Positions 26,698-35,908 of a stretch of DNA of 64,000 bases are shown piece by piece; the stretch's first letter is position 1; every line of letters begins with the position of its first letter. Both the position numbers and the translations under genes were made by a program. The stretch comes from Mycolicibacterium lutetiense (GTDB lineage: Bacteria; Actinomycetota; Actinomycetes; Mycobacteriales; Mycobacteriaceae): NCBI RefSeq assembly GCF_017876775.1, contig NZ_JAGIOP010000001.1, positions 248,001 to 312,000 of the forward strand. Direction: 5' to 3'. Under the pieces are notes generated by a model. That model did no database searches. It worked only from the letters and a program-made list of their open reading frames with translations, and was not told the origin of the DNA.

Positions 26698-26952
26698 GGA
26701 TGGTTCATTCCTGTCGGTAGTTCGGAATGGGAACCGTAGCGAGGCGAGAGCTCGTCGACGTCGAATCTTCGGAAAGTTTCAACGTGCAAGGAACGAATCA
26801 GCAAACTATCTGCTCGGGGCATATCTAGGTGCTACATGTGATGGGGTGCCATCGTGTGCGGGCAGTAGCTACTTGAAAATCATTGAATGTATTTCAAAGC
26901 GGAACAATCGCTGCGGGCCGGTTGCAACCGGTTCCGGCACTGCTGACGGCAA
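26698..26952. other. Promoter region of the exported protein gene at 25462
   Basis: About 255 bp without a credible gene. It has a lower GC content and AT-rich runs around 26800-26910, and should contain the promoter and leader of the minus-strand gene that starts at 26697. I see no clear operator. Confidence 0.4.
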
Positions 26953-26985
26953 CGGCCCCACTTCGTTGGCGCTGAAGTGGGGCCG
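26953..26985 (-). terminator. Terminator of the atuA-echA7 operon
   Basis: CGGCCCCACTTC / GAAGTGGGGCCG, a 12-bp perfect stem with a 9-base loop, begins 15 bases beyond the echA7 stop. Confidence 0.85.
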
Positions 26986-26999
26986 GAGTCGCCGCTGGG

Positions 27000-27770
27000 T
27001 CAGCCCGTCACCCAGTTCGGTGGGCGCTTCTGCAGGAATGCCATCATGCCCTCGCGGGCTTCATCGGAGACGAACAGTTGCGCCGACTGCCGGGTCAGTG
27101 CCTCGGCATCCTCGTCGAACCGGCGCAGGATCGACGCCGTGGTCAGCGCTTTCGACGTCGCCAGCCCCTGCGGTGAACCCTTCGCGATCTCGGCGGTCAG
27201 CGCGGCCACGGCGGATTCGACGTCGTCGGCGGCCTGCGTGATCAGCCCGATCTCGGCTGCCTCGGCGGCACCGAACTTCTCCCCGGTGACGAAATAGCGC
27301 CCCGCCGCCCGCGGCGACATCTTCGGCAACAACGTCAGTGAAATGATCGACGGCGCAACGCCGATGCGCGCCTCGGTCAGTGCGAACGTGCTCTGCGGGC
27401 CGGCGACGACGAGATCGCACGCACCGATCAGGCCCATCCCGCCGGCCCGCACATGCCCGTCGATCGCGCCGATCACCGGGACCGGCAACTCTAGGATGGC
27501 CCGCAACGTCCTGGTCATCTCCCGGGCTCGGTCCACCGCGATCTCGCCGGGATCCTGCCCTGCGGCCTCGCTCAGATCGGCTCCCGCGCAGAAGGTTCCA
27601 CCAGTGTGACCGAGCACCACCACCCGCACACCGGGTTCATCGGCCGCGTCGGTCAGCCCCTGGTGCAATTGCTCCACCAGGGCCGTCGACAGTGCATTGC
27701 GGTTGTGCGGGGAATCCAGCGTGAGGCGTGCGACGGCGCCCTGGACCCGGTAGTGGACGACCGCGCTCAT
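27000..27770 (-). CDS. echA7: Enoyl-CoA hydratase/isomerase family protein (EchA7-like)
   Basis: A 256-residue crotonase-fold enzyme, the last gene of the six-gene acyl-CoA carboxylase operon. The oxyanion-hole regions are FCAGADLSEA (about 60-69) and GHVRAGGMGLIGACD (about 104-118). The residue pair that normally carries the two Glu for hydration is not clearly both acidic, so isomerase or hydro-lyase chemistry is possible. In liu/atu-type pathways the crotonase hydrates the carboxylated enoyl-CoA. Its ATG overlaps the fadE12 stop by one base (TGATG). Order and orientation match M. tuberculosis Rv0971c. Confidence 0.9.
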   Translation of the reverse strand: MSAVVHYRVQGAVARLTLDSPHNRNALSTALVEQLHQGLTDAADEPGVRVVVLGHTGGTFCAGADLSEAAGQDPGEIAVDRAREMTRTLRAILELPVPVIGAIDGHVRAGGMGLIGACDLVVAGPQSTFALTEARIGVAPSIISLTLLPKMSPRAAGRYFVTGEKFGAAEAAEIGLITQAADDVESAVAALTAEIAKGSPQGLATSKALTTASILRRFDEDAEALTRQSAQLFVSDEAREGMMAFLQKRPPNWVTG

Positions 27771-28927
27771 CAGTAGGACCGAGGAAGACCGAGCGACGTC
27801 TGCGCGACGAAGTTCAGGATCATCTCGCGGCTCACCGGCGCGATGCGGGCGAGCTTCGACGCCGTCACTGCGGCCGCGATGCCGTACTCCTTGGTCAGAC
27901 CGTTGCCGCCGAGCGACTGCACGGCCTGATCGACCGCCCGCACCGATGCCTCACCGGCGGCGTACTTGGCCATGTTGGCGGCCTCGGCCGCACCGAAGTC
28001 GTCGCCGGCGTCGTACAGCGTCGCGGCTTTCTGCATCATCAGCTTGGCCAGCTCCACCTCGATGTGGTTCTGCGCCAACGGATGCGAGATACCTTGGTGA
28101 GAACCGATCGGTACCTTCCAGACCTGGCGAGTCTTCACGTAATCGACGGCCTTGTTGATGGCGAACCTGCCCACGCCCGTCGCGGATGCTGCCCCCATGA
28201 TGCGTTCGGGATTCAGTCCGGCGAACAGCTGCGCGATCGCGGCGTCCTCAGAGCCCACCAGCGCATCGGCGGGCAGCCGGACATCGTCGAGGAACACCTG
28301 GAACTGGCTCTCCGGGCTGACGATCTCCATCTCGATCTTGGTCCAGCTCAGACCCGGGGTGTCGGTCGGGATGACGAACAGTGCGGGCTTGAGGTTTCCG
28401 GTCTTGTGGTCCTCGGAGCGGCCGACGACGAGGATGGCCTGCGCCTGATCGACCCCGGAGATAAACGTCTTCTGGCCCTTGATGATCCAGTCGCTGCCGT
28501 CGCGGCGGGCGGTGGTGGTGATGCGGTGGCTGTTGGAACCCGCGTCAGGCTCGGTGATCGCGAAGGCCATGGTGATCGAGCCGTCGGCGATACCGGGGAT
28601 CCAGCGCTTCTTCTGCTCCTCGGTGCCGAACTTGGAGATGATCGTGCCGTTGATCGCGGGGGAGACGACCATCATCAGTAGCGCCGACCCGGCCGCCGAC
28701 ATCTCTTCCATCACCATGGACAGCTCGTACATGCCGGCGCCACCGCCGCCGTACTCCTCGGGCAGGTTCACCCCGATGAAGCCGAGTTTGCCTGCCTCGT
28801 TCCACAATTCGGTGGTGTGCTGCCCGGAACGGGCCTTCTCCAGGTAGTAGTCCTGCCCGTAGTTGGCGGCCATCGCGGCCACCGCCTGGCGCAGGGCCTT
28901 CTGCTCGTCGGTCTCGATGAAGCTCAT
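27770..28927 (-). CDS. fadE12: Acyl-CoA dehydrogenase (FadE12-like)
   Basis: A 385-residue FAD-dependent acyl-CoA dehydrogenase. The N-terminal helical region (ATDEQKALRQAV type) is followed by the flavin-binding FAITEPDAGSNSHRITTTA segment, the middle beta domain, and the C-terminal helical domain with the QSLGGNGLTKEYG motif. It is the second-to-last gene of the operon, with its ATG overlapping the accA2 stop by 4 bases. It probably oxidises a branched or terpenoid acyl-CoA before carboxylation. It corresponds to Rv0972c. Confidence 0.93.
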   Translation of the reverse strand: MSFIETDEQKALRQAVAAMAANYGQDYYLEKARSGQHTTELWNEAGKLGFIGVNLPEEYGGGGAGMYELSMVMEEMSAAGSALLMMVVSPAINGTIISKFGTEEQKKRWIPGIADGSITMAFAITEPDAGSNSHRITTTARRDGSDWIIKGQKTFISGVDQAQAILVVGRSEDHKTGNLKPALFVIPTDTPGLSWTKIEMEIVSPESQFQVFLDDVRLPADALVGSEDAAIAQLFAGLNPERIMGAASATGVGRFAINKAVDYVKTRQVWKVPIGSHQGISHPLAQNHIEVELAKLMMQKAATLYDAGDDFGAAEAANMAKYAAGEASVRAVDQAVQSLGGNGLTKEYGIAAAVTASKLARIAPVSREMILNFVAQTSLGLPRSY

Positions 28928-30861
28928 GACTGTTCTCCTTCAGGGTTGTGCACGCGGGCAAGTACGGCGCCGACCTCGACCTGTTGGCCAGCGGCGACAT
29001 TGAGTTCGGCCAGCACCCCGTCCTCGGGGGCGGCGATGGTGTGCTCCATCTTCATGGCTTCCAGCCAGATCAGGGGCTGTCCGGCGGTGACGGTATCGCC
29101 GACGGCGGCGCCGACGCGCACCACCGAACCGGGCATCGGTGCCAGCAGCGAGCCGTGCGCCACCGCGTCGTCGGGATCGGGGAAGCGGGGCAGCGCGGTG
29201 AGTGCCACGGGGCCCAGCGGGGAGTCGACGAACACCTGATCGCCGTACACCGCCACGTCGAACGCGCGATCCACCCCGTTGACGGTGAGCACCACCCGGT
29301 CCGGAGTCGCCGACACCAGGGAAACCCCGCCTTCGTCGGGTAATTCAACGCCGGTACGGGTAAATCGGTAGCGCACCGGGACGTCGTCGCCCGCGGCATC
29401 GCGGTAGGTCCGGGACTGGTATCCCGAGGCCAGGTTGCGCCAGCCGCTCGGGGCGGCACCGAAAACCTTTGCACTGCTGCGGTTGCCCGCGGAGTTGGCC
29501 AGGGCGGCGGCGATCGCCGAGAGCGTCACCACCCCCGCGTCGGCCAGCGCAGCAGCCAGGGTATCGAGACCGTGCGCGTCGAAGAACGCCGTGTCGGTGG
29601 CCCCGCCCAGGAATGCCGGATGCCGCAGGACGTTCACCAGCAGATCCCGGTTGGTGCGCAGTCCGTGGATCCGGGTGCGGGCCAAGGCATCGGCCAGCAC
29701 GGTCGCGGCCTGACGCCGGGTGGGCGCGTAGGAGATGACCTTGGCCAGCATCGGGTCGTAGAAGATCGACACGACCGAACCGTCTTCGATGCCGGTATCG
29801 ACGCGCACGTGCCCGGGCACGTCGAACCGATGCACCGTGCCGGCCTGCGGCTGCCAGCCCTTGGCCGGATCCTCGGCGTAGAGGCGGGCCTCGATGGCCG
29901 AACCACGTGAGGCCGGTGGTTGCGCGTCGAGGGTGCCGCCGTCGGCCACCAGGATCTGCAGCTCGACCAGGTCGAGCCCGGTGGTGGCCTCGGTGACCGG
30001 ATGTTCCACCTGCAGACGGGTGTTCATCTCCAGGAAGAAAAAGTCACCCTTGTGGTCGGCCATGAACTCGACCGTGCCCGCACCGGCGTAGCCGATCGCC
30101 TCGGCGGCCAGGCGGGCTGCGTCGAACAACTTCTCCCGCATCCCCGGGGTGCGCTCGACCAGGGGAGAGGGGGCCTCCTCGATGACCTTCTGGTGACGGC
30201 GCTGGATCGAGCATTCGCGCTCACCGACCGCCCACACCGTGCCGTGCTGATCGGCCAGCACCTGCACCTCGACGTGGTGGCCCGCGGCCAGGTAGCGCTC
30301 ACAGAACACCGTCGGGTCGCCGAACGCCGACTGCGCCTCGCGCTGCGCGGCGGCCACTTCGGTGGGTAGCTCCGACAATTCACGCACGACGCGCATTCCC
30401 CGACCACCGCCACCGGCAGAGGCCTTCACCAGGACCGGCAGCTGATCGGCTGTCACGGTGGACGGATCGAGTTCGGCCAGCACCGGAACGCCGGCCGCGG
30501 CCATCATCTTCTTGGCCTCGATCTTCGAGCCCATGGCAGCCACGGCATTCACCGGTGGCCCGATCCAGGTCAGCCCGGCGTCGATCACCGCGGCGGCGAA
30601 ATCGGGGTTCTCCGAGAGGAACCCATAGCCGGGGTGAATGGCGTCGGCGCCGGAGGCCTGGGCCGCGGCGATGAGCTGCGCGGAATCGAGGTAGCCGTTG
30701 GTGCCCTCCAGGCGCACCCGGGCGTCGGCCTCGGCCACATGCGGTGACCCGGCGTCGGGATCGGTGTACACCGCGACGGTGCCGATACCGAGGCGCCGGC
30801 ACGTCTCGAACACCCGGCGGGCGATCTCGCCGCGGTTGGCGACCAGAACTCTCGTAATCAT
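28924..30861 (-). CDS. accA2: Acyl-CoA carboxylase alpha subunit: biotin carboxylase + BCCP
   Basis: A 645-residue biotin-dependent carboxylase subunit. The biotin carboxylase part (about 1-450) has VLVANRGEIARRVF, the ATP-grasp loop KASAGGGGRGMR, and EMNTRLQVEHPVTE. After a linker domain, the biotin carboxyl carrier part (about 570-645) has the biotin-attachment motif EAMKMEH. ATG at 30861 is preferred to the longer frame because MITRVLVANRGEIA is the usual N-terminus. It lies 10 bp downstream of accD2, with which it forms the holoenzyme. It corresponds to AccA2 (Rv0973c). Confidence 0.95.
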   Translation of the reverse strand: MITRVLVANRGEIARRVFETCRRLGIGTVAVYTDPDAGSPHVAEADARVRLEGTNGYLDSAQLIAAAQASGADAIHPGYGFLSENPDFAAAVIDAGLTWIGPPVNAVAAMGSKIEAKKMMAAAGVPVLAELDPSTVTADQLPVLVKASAGGGGRGMRVVRELSELPTEVAAAQREAQSAFGDPTVFCERYLAAGHHVEVQVLADQHGTVWAVGERECSIQRRHQKVIEEAPSPLVERTPGMREKLFDAARLAAEAIGYAGAGTVEFMADHKGDFFFLEMNTRLQVEHPVTEATTGLDLVELQILVADGGTLDAQPPASRGSAIEARLYAEDPAKGWQPQAGTVHRFDVPGHVRVDTGIEDGSVVSIFYDPMLAKVISYAPTRRQAATVLADALARTRIHGLRTNRDLLVNVLRHPAFLGGATDTAFFDAHGLDTLAAALADAGVVTLSAIAAALANSAGNRSSAKVFGAAPSGWRNLASGYQSRTYRDAAGDDVPVRYRFTRTGVELPDEGGVSLVSATPDRVVLTVNGVDRAFDVAVYGDQVFVDSPLGPVALTALPRFPDPDDAVAHGSLLAPMPGSVVRVGAAVGDTVTAGQPLIWLEAMKMEHTIAAPEDGVLAELNVAAGQQVEVGAVLARVHNPEGEQS

Positions 30862-30871
30862 TGGGCGTCTC

Positions 30872-32467
30872 TCACATCCTGAAGACGCCGAAGTTCGACG
30901 TCCCCTCGATCGGGCCACTCGCAATGGCGGACAGGCACATTCCCAGCACGGTCCGGGTGTCACGGGGATCGATCACCCCGTCGTCGTACAACCGGCCGGA
31001 CAGGAACATCGGCAGCGACTCGGCCTCGATCTGAGCCTCGACCGCGGCCCGCAGCGCCGCGTCGGCAGCCTCGTCGACCGCCTGTCCACGGGCCTCGGCG
31101 GCGGCGCGGCTGACGATCGAGAGCACTCCGGCCAACTGGGTACCGCCCATCACCGCGGACTTGGACGACGGCCAGGCGAACAGGAACCGCGGGTCGTACG
31201 CGCGCCCACACATGCCGTAGTGGCCTGCACCGTAGGAGGCGCCGACGAGCAGCGAGATGTGTGGCACGGTGGAATTCGACACCGCATTGATCATCATCGA
31301 ACCGTGCTTGATCATGCCGCCCTCTTCGTACTGCTTACCCACCATGTAGCCGGTGGTGTTGTGCAGGAACAGAAGTGGGGTGTTGGACCGGTTCGCCAGC
31401 TGGATGAACTGGGTGGCCTTCTGCGATTCCTCACTGAACAGCACACCGCGGTGATTGGCCAGGATCCCGACCGGGTAGCCGTACAGCGTGGCCCATCCCG
31501 TCACCAGTGACGACCCGTACAGCGGCTTGAACTCGTCGAAATCCGAACCGTCGACGATGCGGGCGATCACATCGCGCGGGTCGAACGGGATGCGCAGATC
31601 GGCGGGCACGATGCCGATGAGTTCTTCGGGGTCGAACCGCGGCTCGACCACCGGGGCAGGCGCAGGCCCCTGCTTGCGCCAGTTCAAACGTGCCACGATG
31701 CGACGCCCGATCCGGATGGCGTCCAGCTCATCGTTGGCCAGGTAATCGCCCAGACCCGAAGTGCGGGCGTGCATCTCGGCCCCACCCAGCGACTCGTCGT
31801 CGGACTCTTCGCCGGTGGCCATCTTGACCAGTGGCGGCCCGGCCAGGAACACCTTGGAGCGGTCTTTGATCATCACCACGTGATCGGACATGCCCGGCAC
31901 GTATGCCCCGCCGGCGGTGGAGTTGCCGAACACCAGCGCGATGGTAGGAATACCCGCCGCCGACAGCCGGGTCAGGTCGCGGAACATCTGCCCGCCGGGG
32001 ATGAAGATCTCCTTCTGCGTCGGCAGATCGGCGCCACCGGACTCGACCAGGGAGACCACCGGCAGCCGGTTCTCCATCGCGATCTGGTTGGCGCGCAGGA
32101 TCTTCTTGAGCGTCCACGGGTTACTCGTGCCGCCCTTGACCGTCGGATCATTGGCGACGATCAGGCACTCGACGCCCTCGACGGCGCCGATACCGCAGAC
32201 GACGCTGGCGCCGACGGTGAAATCGCTGCCCCAGGCGGCCAGCGGGCTCAGCTCGAGGAACGGTGCGTCCGGATCCAGCAGCAGCTCGACGCGCTCGCGG
32301 GCGGTCAACTTGCCGCGGCCGTGATGGCGGTCGACGTACTTGGGCCCGCCACCAGCCAGCGCTTTGGCGTGTTCGGTGTCGAGTTCGGTGAGCTTGGCCG
32401 CCATCACCTCGGCGGCCTCGGTGAACCCGGGGGAGCGGGGATCGATGGTGGACTTGAGAGTGGTCAC
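30872..32467 (-). CDS. accD2: Acyl-CoA carboxylase beta subunit (carboxyltransferase)
   Basis: A 531-residue carboxyltransferase that moves the carboxyl group from biotin on AccA2 to an acyl-CoA. It has both N- and C-terminal crotonase-like halves: the acyl-CoA/biotin oxyanion regions are near VFGNSTAGGAYVPGMSD (N half) and VGASYGAGHYGMCGRAYDP (C half). Compared with propionyl-CoA-specific AccD5-type subunits, it looks more like the 3-methylcrotonyl/geranyl-CoA group, which agrees with the AtuA-like gene in the operon. Its ATG overlaps the fadE13 stop (ATGA). It corresponds to AccD2 (Rv0974c). Confidence 0.94.
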   Translation of the reverse strand: MTTLKSTIDPRSPGFTEAAEVMAAKLTELDTEHAKALAGGGPKYVDRHHGRGKLTARERVELLLDPDAPFLELSPLAAWGSDFTVGASVVCGIGAVEGVECLIVANDPTVKGGTSNPWTLKKILRANQIAMENRLPVVSLVESGGADLPTQKEIFIPGGQMFRDLTRLSAAGIPTIALVFGNSTAGGAYVPGMSDHVVMIKDRSKVFLAGPPLVKMATGEESDDESLGGAEMHARTSGLGDYLANDELDAIRIGRRIVARLNWRKQGPAPAPVVEPRFDPEELIGIVPADLRIPFDPRDVIARIVDGSDFDEFKPLYGSSLVTGWATLYGYPVGILANHRGVLFSEESQKATQFIQLANRSNTPLLFLHNTTGYMVGKQYEEGGMIKHGSMMINAVSNSTVPHISLLVGASYGAGHYGMCGRAYDPRFLFAWPSSKSAVMGGTQLAGVLSIVSRAAAEARGQAVDEAADAALRAAVEAQIEAESLPMFLSGRLYDDGVIDPRDTRTVLGMCLSAIASGPIEGTSNFGVFRM

Positions 32468-33615
32468 GACTGGAACCCCAATGTCTTTGCGGCCAACGAG
32501 GTCAGGATCTCGGTGGTGCCACCGCCGATACCCAGGATGCGCATGTCACGGTACTGACGCTCGACCTCGGATTCGGCCATATAGCCCATTCCGCCGAACA
32601 ACTGCACGGCCTGGTTCGCCACCGATTCACCGGCATCGACCGCGGTGTTCTTGGCGAAACACACCTCGGTGATCAAGTTGGCCTCACCTGCCAACTGCCG
32701 CTCGGCCACATGGCGCGTGTACACCCGGGCCACATCGATGCGCCGGGCCATCTCGGCCAACGTGTTCTGCACCGATTGCCGGGCGATCAGTGGCTTGCCG
32801 AAGGTCTCGCGGTTGCGGCACCACTCGACGGTCAGATCCAGACAACGCTGCGCACTCGCGTACGCCTGCACGGCCAGGCCCACCCGCTCGGACACGAACG
32901 CCGCGGCAATCTGGAAGAAGCCGGAGTTCTCCGCACCGATCAGGTTGGCCACCGGCACCCGTGCATCGGTGTAAGACAGTTCAGCGGTATCGCTTGAGCG
33001 CCAACCCATCTTGTCGAGCTTGCGGCTGACCTCAAAGCCGGGCGTGCCCTTGTCCACCACGATCAGGGACACGCCCGCGGCCCCGGGACCGCCGGTGCGC
33101 GACGCGGTGACGACGTAGTCGGCGCGCACACCCGAGGTGATGTAGGTCTTGGCGCCGTTGAGGAGGTAGTCGTCACCGTCTCGAACGGCTCTCGTCGTCA
33201 GGTGCCCGACATCCGAGCCGCCACCGGGTTCGGTGATGGCCAACGATCCGATGAGCTCCCCGCGCAGCGTGGGCTTCACATACGTTTCGATCAGGCGCTC
33301 GTCGCCCGAGGCGATCATGTGCGGCACCGCGATGCCGCAGGTGAACAGCGAGGCGAACACGCCGCCGGGTGAGCCGGCGTAATGCATTTCCTCGCAGATG
33401 ATCACGGCGTCGGCACTGTCGCCGCCACCGCCGCCGACCGACTCGGGGAAGTTGGCTCCGAGAAGTCCGGCCCCGCCGGCCTTGCGGTGCAGTTCGCGCG
33501 GGAGCTCGCCGGTGCGTTCCCACTCGGCGGCGTGGGGTAGGACCTCACGCTCGGTGAAACTGCGCACCGTCTTGCGCAGCGACTCGCGTTCGGGGGTATT
33601 CCAGATGCCGCTCAC
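32464..33615 (-). CDS. fadE13: Acyl-CoA dehydrogenase (FadE13-like)
   Basis: A 383-residue acyl-CoA dehydrogenase. It has the flavin/substrate segment LAITEPGGGSDVGHLTTRAV and the C-terminal QLFGGMGYMAESEVERQYRD motif, followed by GIGGGTTEI. GTG at 33615 is preferred over the longer frame because it overlaps the stop of the upstream gene (GTGA), like every other junction in this operon. Together with FadE12 it gives the operon two dehydrogenases, as in M. tuberculosis Rv0972c/Rv0975c. They probably act at different steps. Confidence 0.92.
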   Translation of the reverse strand: MSGIWNTPERESLRKTVRSFTEREVLPHAAEWERTGELPRELHRKAGGAGLLGANFPESVGGGGGDSADAVIICEEMHYAGSPGGVFASLFTCGIAVPHMIASGDERLIETYVKPTLRGELIGSLAITEPGGGSDVGHLTTRAVRDGDDYLLNGAKTYITSGVRADYVVTASRTGGPGAAGVSLIVVDKGTPGFEVSRKLDKMGWRSSDTAELSYTDARVPVANLIGAENSGFFQIAAAFVSERVGLAVQAYASAQRCLDLTVEWCRNRETFGKPLIARQSVQNTLAEMARRIDVARVYTRHVAERQLAGEANLITEVCFAKNTAVDAGESVANQAVQLFGGMGYMAESEVERQYRDMRILGIGGGTTEILTSLAAKTLGFQS

Positions 33616-35324
33616 AGCAACCTTTCCGGGATATCGAGATGACGGCTGCGCAACCATTCGCCCAGCCCCTTGGCCTGCGGATCGAATCGGGCTTGATATG
33701 CAACGCCCTGACCGAGAATGCCTTCGATCACAAAGTTCACTGCCCGCAGATTCGGTAGCGGATGCCGGGTGACCGGCAGGTCGGCTGTCTCAGGCAGTAA
33801 TTCACGAAGCCGCTCGACGGTCAGTGTGTGGGCCAGCCAGCGCCACGCCTCGTCGCTACGGACCCAGACGCCGACATTGGCCGACCCACCCTTGTCGCCG
33901 CTGCGGGCGCCGGCGATGGTGCCGAGCGCGGCACGCCGAGTCGGCCCGTCCGCGAGTGGCTCGGGTAGGGCAGGGTCGGAAACCGGTGCCAGTGGCAGGG
34001 TTTCGGCCGCAGGAGCGATACCGATCCGGGCGCCGTCGGCGTGCACGGCGATGTGCGGCACCTCGGCGGCGTCGACGTAGCCAGGTACGAACACGCCGTA
34101 TATCTGCCCGTCGCCGGGCGGCGCGGTGGTGGTGAACCCCGGATAGCTGGCCAGCGCGAGTTCCACGCCCGCCGCGGAGAATTGGCGGCCGACGAGGTTG
34201 GGGTCGGGGTCGCGGACCACGCAGTGCAGCAGCGCACTGGCAGCTTCCTCGGTATCGGCGTCAGGGTGGTCGGTGCGGGCCAGGTTCCACTCCAGCTCGG
34301 CCGGACGGACCTTGATCCCGGCCTCCAACTGGCTGCGGATCAGCTGCGCCTTGGCCTCGATGTCCAGACCGGTCAGGACAAAGGTGGCGGCATTGCGGAA
34401 ACCGCCGATGCTGTTGCACGACACCTTCAACGTCGGGGGCGGGGCCTCGCCCGTCACATTGGAGATCCGAACCCGGTCTGCGCCATCGGGGCCGTCCTGG
34501 CTCAACTGCAGTGAGTCGACGCGCAGCGTCACATCGGGATTGGCGTAACGGGCCCCGGTGATCTCGTAGAGCAGCTGCGCGGTGACGGTGCCGACGCTGA
34601 CCTGCCCGCCGGTGCCGGCATGTTTGGTAATCACCGAGGAGCCGTCCGCGGCGATCTCGGCGATCGGGAACCCGGGGCGGGCCAGATCCGGGATTTCTGT
34701 GAAGAACGAGTAGTTGCCGCCGGTGGCCTGCGTGCCGCATTCGATCACGTGACCCGCCGCGACCGCCCCGGCCAGCGCGTCGTAGTCGGTGGCCGACCAG
34801 CCGAAGTGCGCGGCCGCGGGCCCGACGATCACCGACGCGTCCGTCACGCGGCCGGTGACCACGACGTCGGCGCCGGAATTCAGGCAGTCGACGATGCCCC
34901 ATGCGCCCAGGTAGGCATTGGCGGCCAGGGGCGTACCCAGGCCTAGCTCAGAAGCACGGCCCACCAGATCGTCGCCCTCGACGTGAGCGACGTTGACGTC
35001 GAGGCCCAGGCGCTCGGCCAGGGCCCGCACCGCGGCGGCCAGTCCGGCCGGATTGAGCCCGCCGGCGTTGGCCACGATCTTCACGCCCTTGTCGAGAGCG
35101 AGGCCCAGCGACTGTTCCAGCTGGGTCAGGAAGGTCTTGGCGTAGCCGCGGTCGGGATTCTTGGCCCGATCACGGGCCAGGATCAGCATGGTGAGCTCGG
35201 CCAGATAGTCGCCGGTCAGATAGTCCAGCTCCCCGTCGGTGAGCATGTCGCGCATCGCAGACAGCCGATCACCGTAAAAGCCCGAACAGTTGCCGATGCG
35301 AACCGCATCAGTCCCTGATGGCAC
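33612..35324 (-). CDS. AtuA-like protein (acyclic terpene utilisation domain, DUF1446)
   Basis: A 570-residue cytoplasmic protein and the first gene of the six-gene operon. The N-terminal two-thirds (about 1-450) is the AtuA/DUF1446 domain, with GNCSGFYGDRLSAMRDML at the start, KIVANAGGLNP and VVTGRVTDASVIVGPA. The C-terminal region (about 465-570) is an AtuA-C-type domain (ARSGDKGGSANVGVWVRSD). In Pseudomonas, AtuA is needed for growth on citronellol and geraniol, but its reaction is not established. It starts at GTG 35324. A TetR-type palindrome lies 37-52 bp upstream. It corresponds to Rv0976c. Confidence 0.88.
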   Translation of the reverse strand: MPSGTDAVRIGNCSGFYGDRLSAMRDMLTDGELDYLTGDYLAELTMLILARDRAKNPDRGYAKTFLTQLEQSLGLALDKGVKIVANAGGLNPAGLAAAVRALAERLGLDVNVAHVEGDDLVGRASELGLGTPLAANAYLGAWGIVDCLNSGADVVVTGRVTDASVIVGPAAAHFGWSATDYDALAGAVAAGHVIECGTQATGGNYSFFTEIPDLARPGFPIAEIAADGSSVITKHAGTGGQVSVGTVTAQLLYEITGARYANPDVTLRVDSLQLSQDGPDGADRVRISNVTGEAPPPTLKVSCNSIGGFRNAATFVLTGLDIEAKAQLIRSQLEAGIKVRPAELEWNLARTDHPDADTEEAASALLHCVVRDPDPNLVGRQFSAAGVELALASYPGFTTTAPPGDGQIYGVFVPGYVDAAEVPHIAVHADGARIGIAPAAETLPLAPVSDPALPEPLADGPTRRAALGTIAGARSGDKGGSANVGVWVRSDEAWRWLAHTLTVERLRELLPETADLPVTRHPLPNLRAVNFVIEGILGQGVAYQARFDPQAKGLGEWLRSRHLDIPERLL

Positions 35325-35360
35325 ACGTACTCCCGTCGACGCTGACTATGGATACCAACC

Positions 35361-35376
35361 AACCAACCGGTAGGTT
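35361..35376. promoter_or_regulatory. TetR-type operator before the atuA operon
   Basis: AACCAACCGGTAGGTT is a palindrome of the form AACC-N-ACCGGT-N-GGTT, 37-52 bases upstream of the AtuA-like start codon. No regulator gene lies next to it, so the repressor must act in trans. Confidence 0.65.
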
Positions 35377-35433
35377 AGCGGGTACCGCCGGTCCCACGTC
35401 AAGGGTGGCCCCGTACGCCGAGTTTCCGCACCC

Positions 35434-35485
35434 AGATTGAACCCAGGGACAGAATCGGCCGGGTTTTTGTCCGTGGCTGCAATCT
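35434..35485. repeat. REP-like palindrome E
   Basis: Inner arms AGATTG / CAATCT with further pairing (CCAGGGACA with TGTCCGTGG). Outer arms AGTTTC (35421-35426) and GAAACT (35500-35505) also pair. The reverse strand aligns with element D over GAGATTGC, CCACGG, CCGGATTC/CCGATTC and CCCTGG. It lies between the AtuA-like gene and rpmF. Confidence 0.65.
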
Positions 35486-35603
35486 CGGCGCAGGGGCGTG
35501 AAACTGCGTTTTGGAGCCGACGCCGATCAACCGTTACTCTGTAGGACAGTCGTCTGCCGCTGCGATTCGCGCGGCAACACCCCTAAGCAAGGAGATGCAC
35601 GTC

Positions 35604-35777
35604 ATGGCTGTGCCCAAGCGCAGAATGTCGCGCGCGAACACCCGTAGCCGGCGCGCGCAGTGGAAGGCCGAGGCCACTGGCCTCGTCGGCGTCAATGTCG
35701 CCGGTCAGCAGCACAAGGTGCCGCGCCGTCTGCTCAAGGCCGCTCGTCTCGGCCTGGTCGACCTCGACAAGCGCTAG
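35604..35777 (+). CDS. rpmF: 50S ribosomal protein L32
   Basis: A 57-residue L32 starting [20 protein letters not shown] and ending [17 protein letters not shown]. It has no cysteines, so it is the zinc-free (C-minus) form. ATG at 35604 is preceded by AAGGAG. The gene stands alone with its own terminator, between the atuA operon and mprAB, as in M. tuberculosis (Rv0979A). Confidence 0.97.
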   Translation: MAVPKRRMSRANTRSRRAQWKAEATGLVGVNVAGQQHKVPRRLLKAARLGLVDLDKR

Positions 35778-35797
35778 ACCCGCAGAGGCTTCTTCAG

Positions 35798-35825
35798 AAA
35801 GCGCCATCACTCGTGATGGCGCTTT
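35798..35825 (+). terminator. rpmF intrinsic terminator
   Basis: A 13-bp perfect stem AAAGCGCCATCAC / GTGATGGCGCTTT with a 2-base loop, followed by TTGT. Confidence 0.95.
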
Positions 35826-35882
35826 TTGTCGTGCTCGGAGCTTCCTAGAGCTGGGAAAACGCTCGGTGAATTTGCGGCGTGC

Positions 35883-35901
35883 CTCTCAGCCCACTCTCAG
35901 A
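35883..35901 (+). promoter_or_regulatory. MprA-box-like direct repeat before mprA
   Basis: Two CTCTCAG copies (35883-35889 and 35894-35900) are spaced 11 bp apart, which fits the two 8-bp direct repeats with a 3-bp gap described for the MprA box. They lie just upstream of mprA, consistent with autoregulation. Confidence 0.7.
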
Positions 35902-35908
35902 CGGCGGG

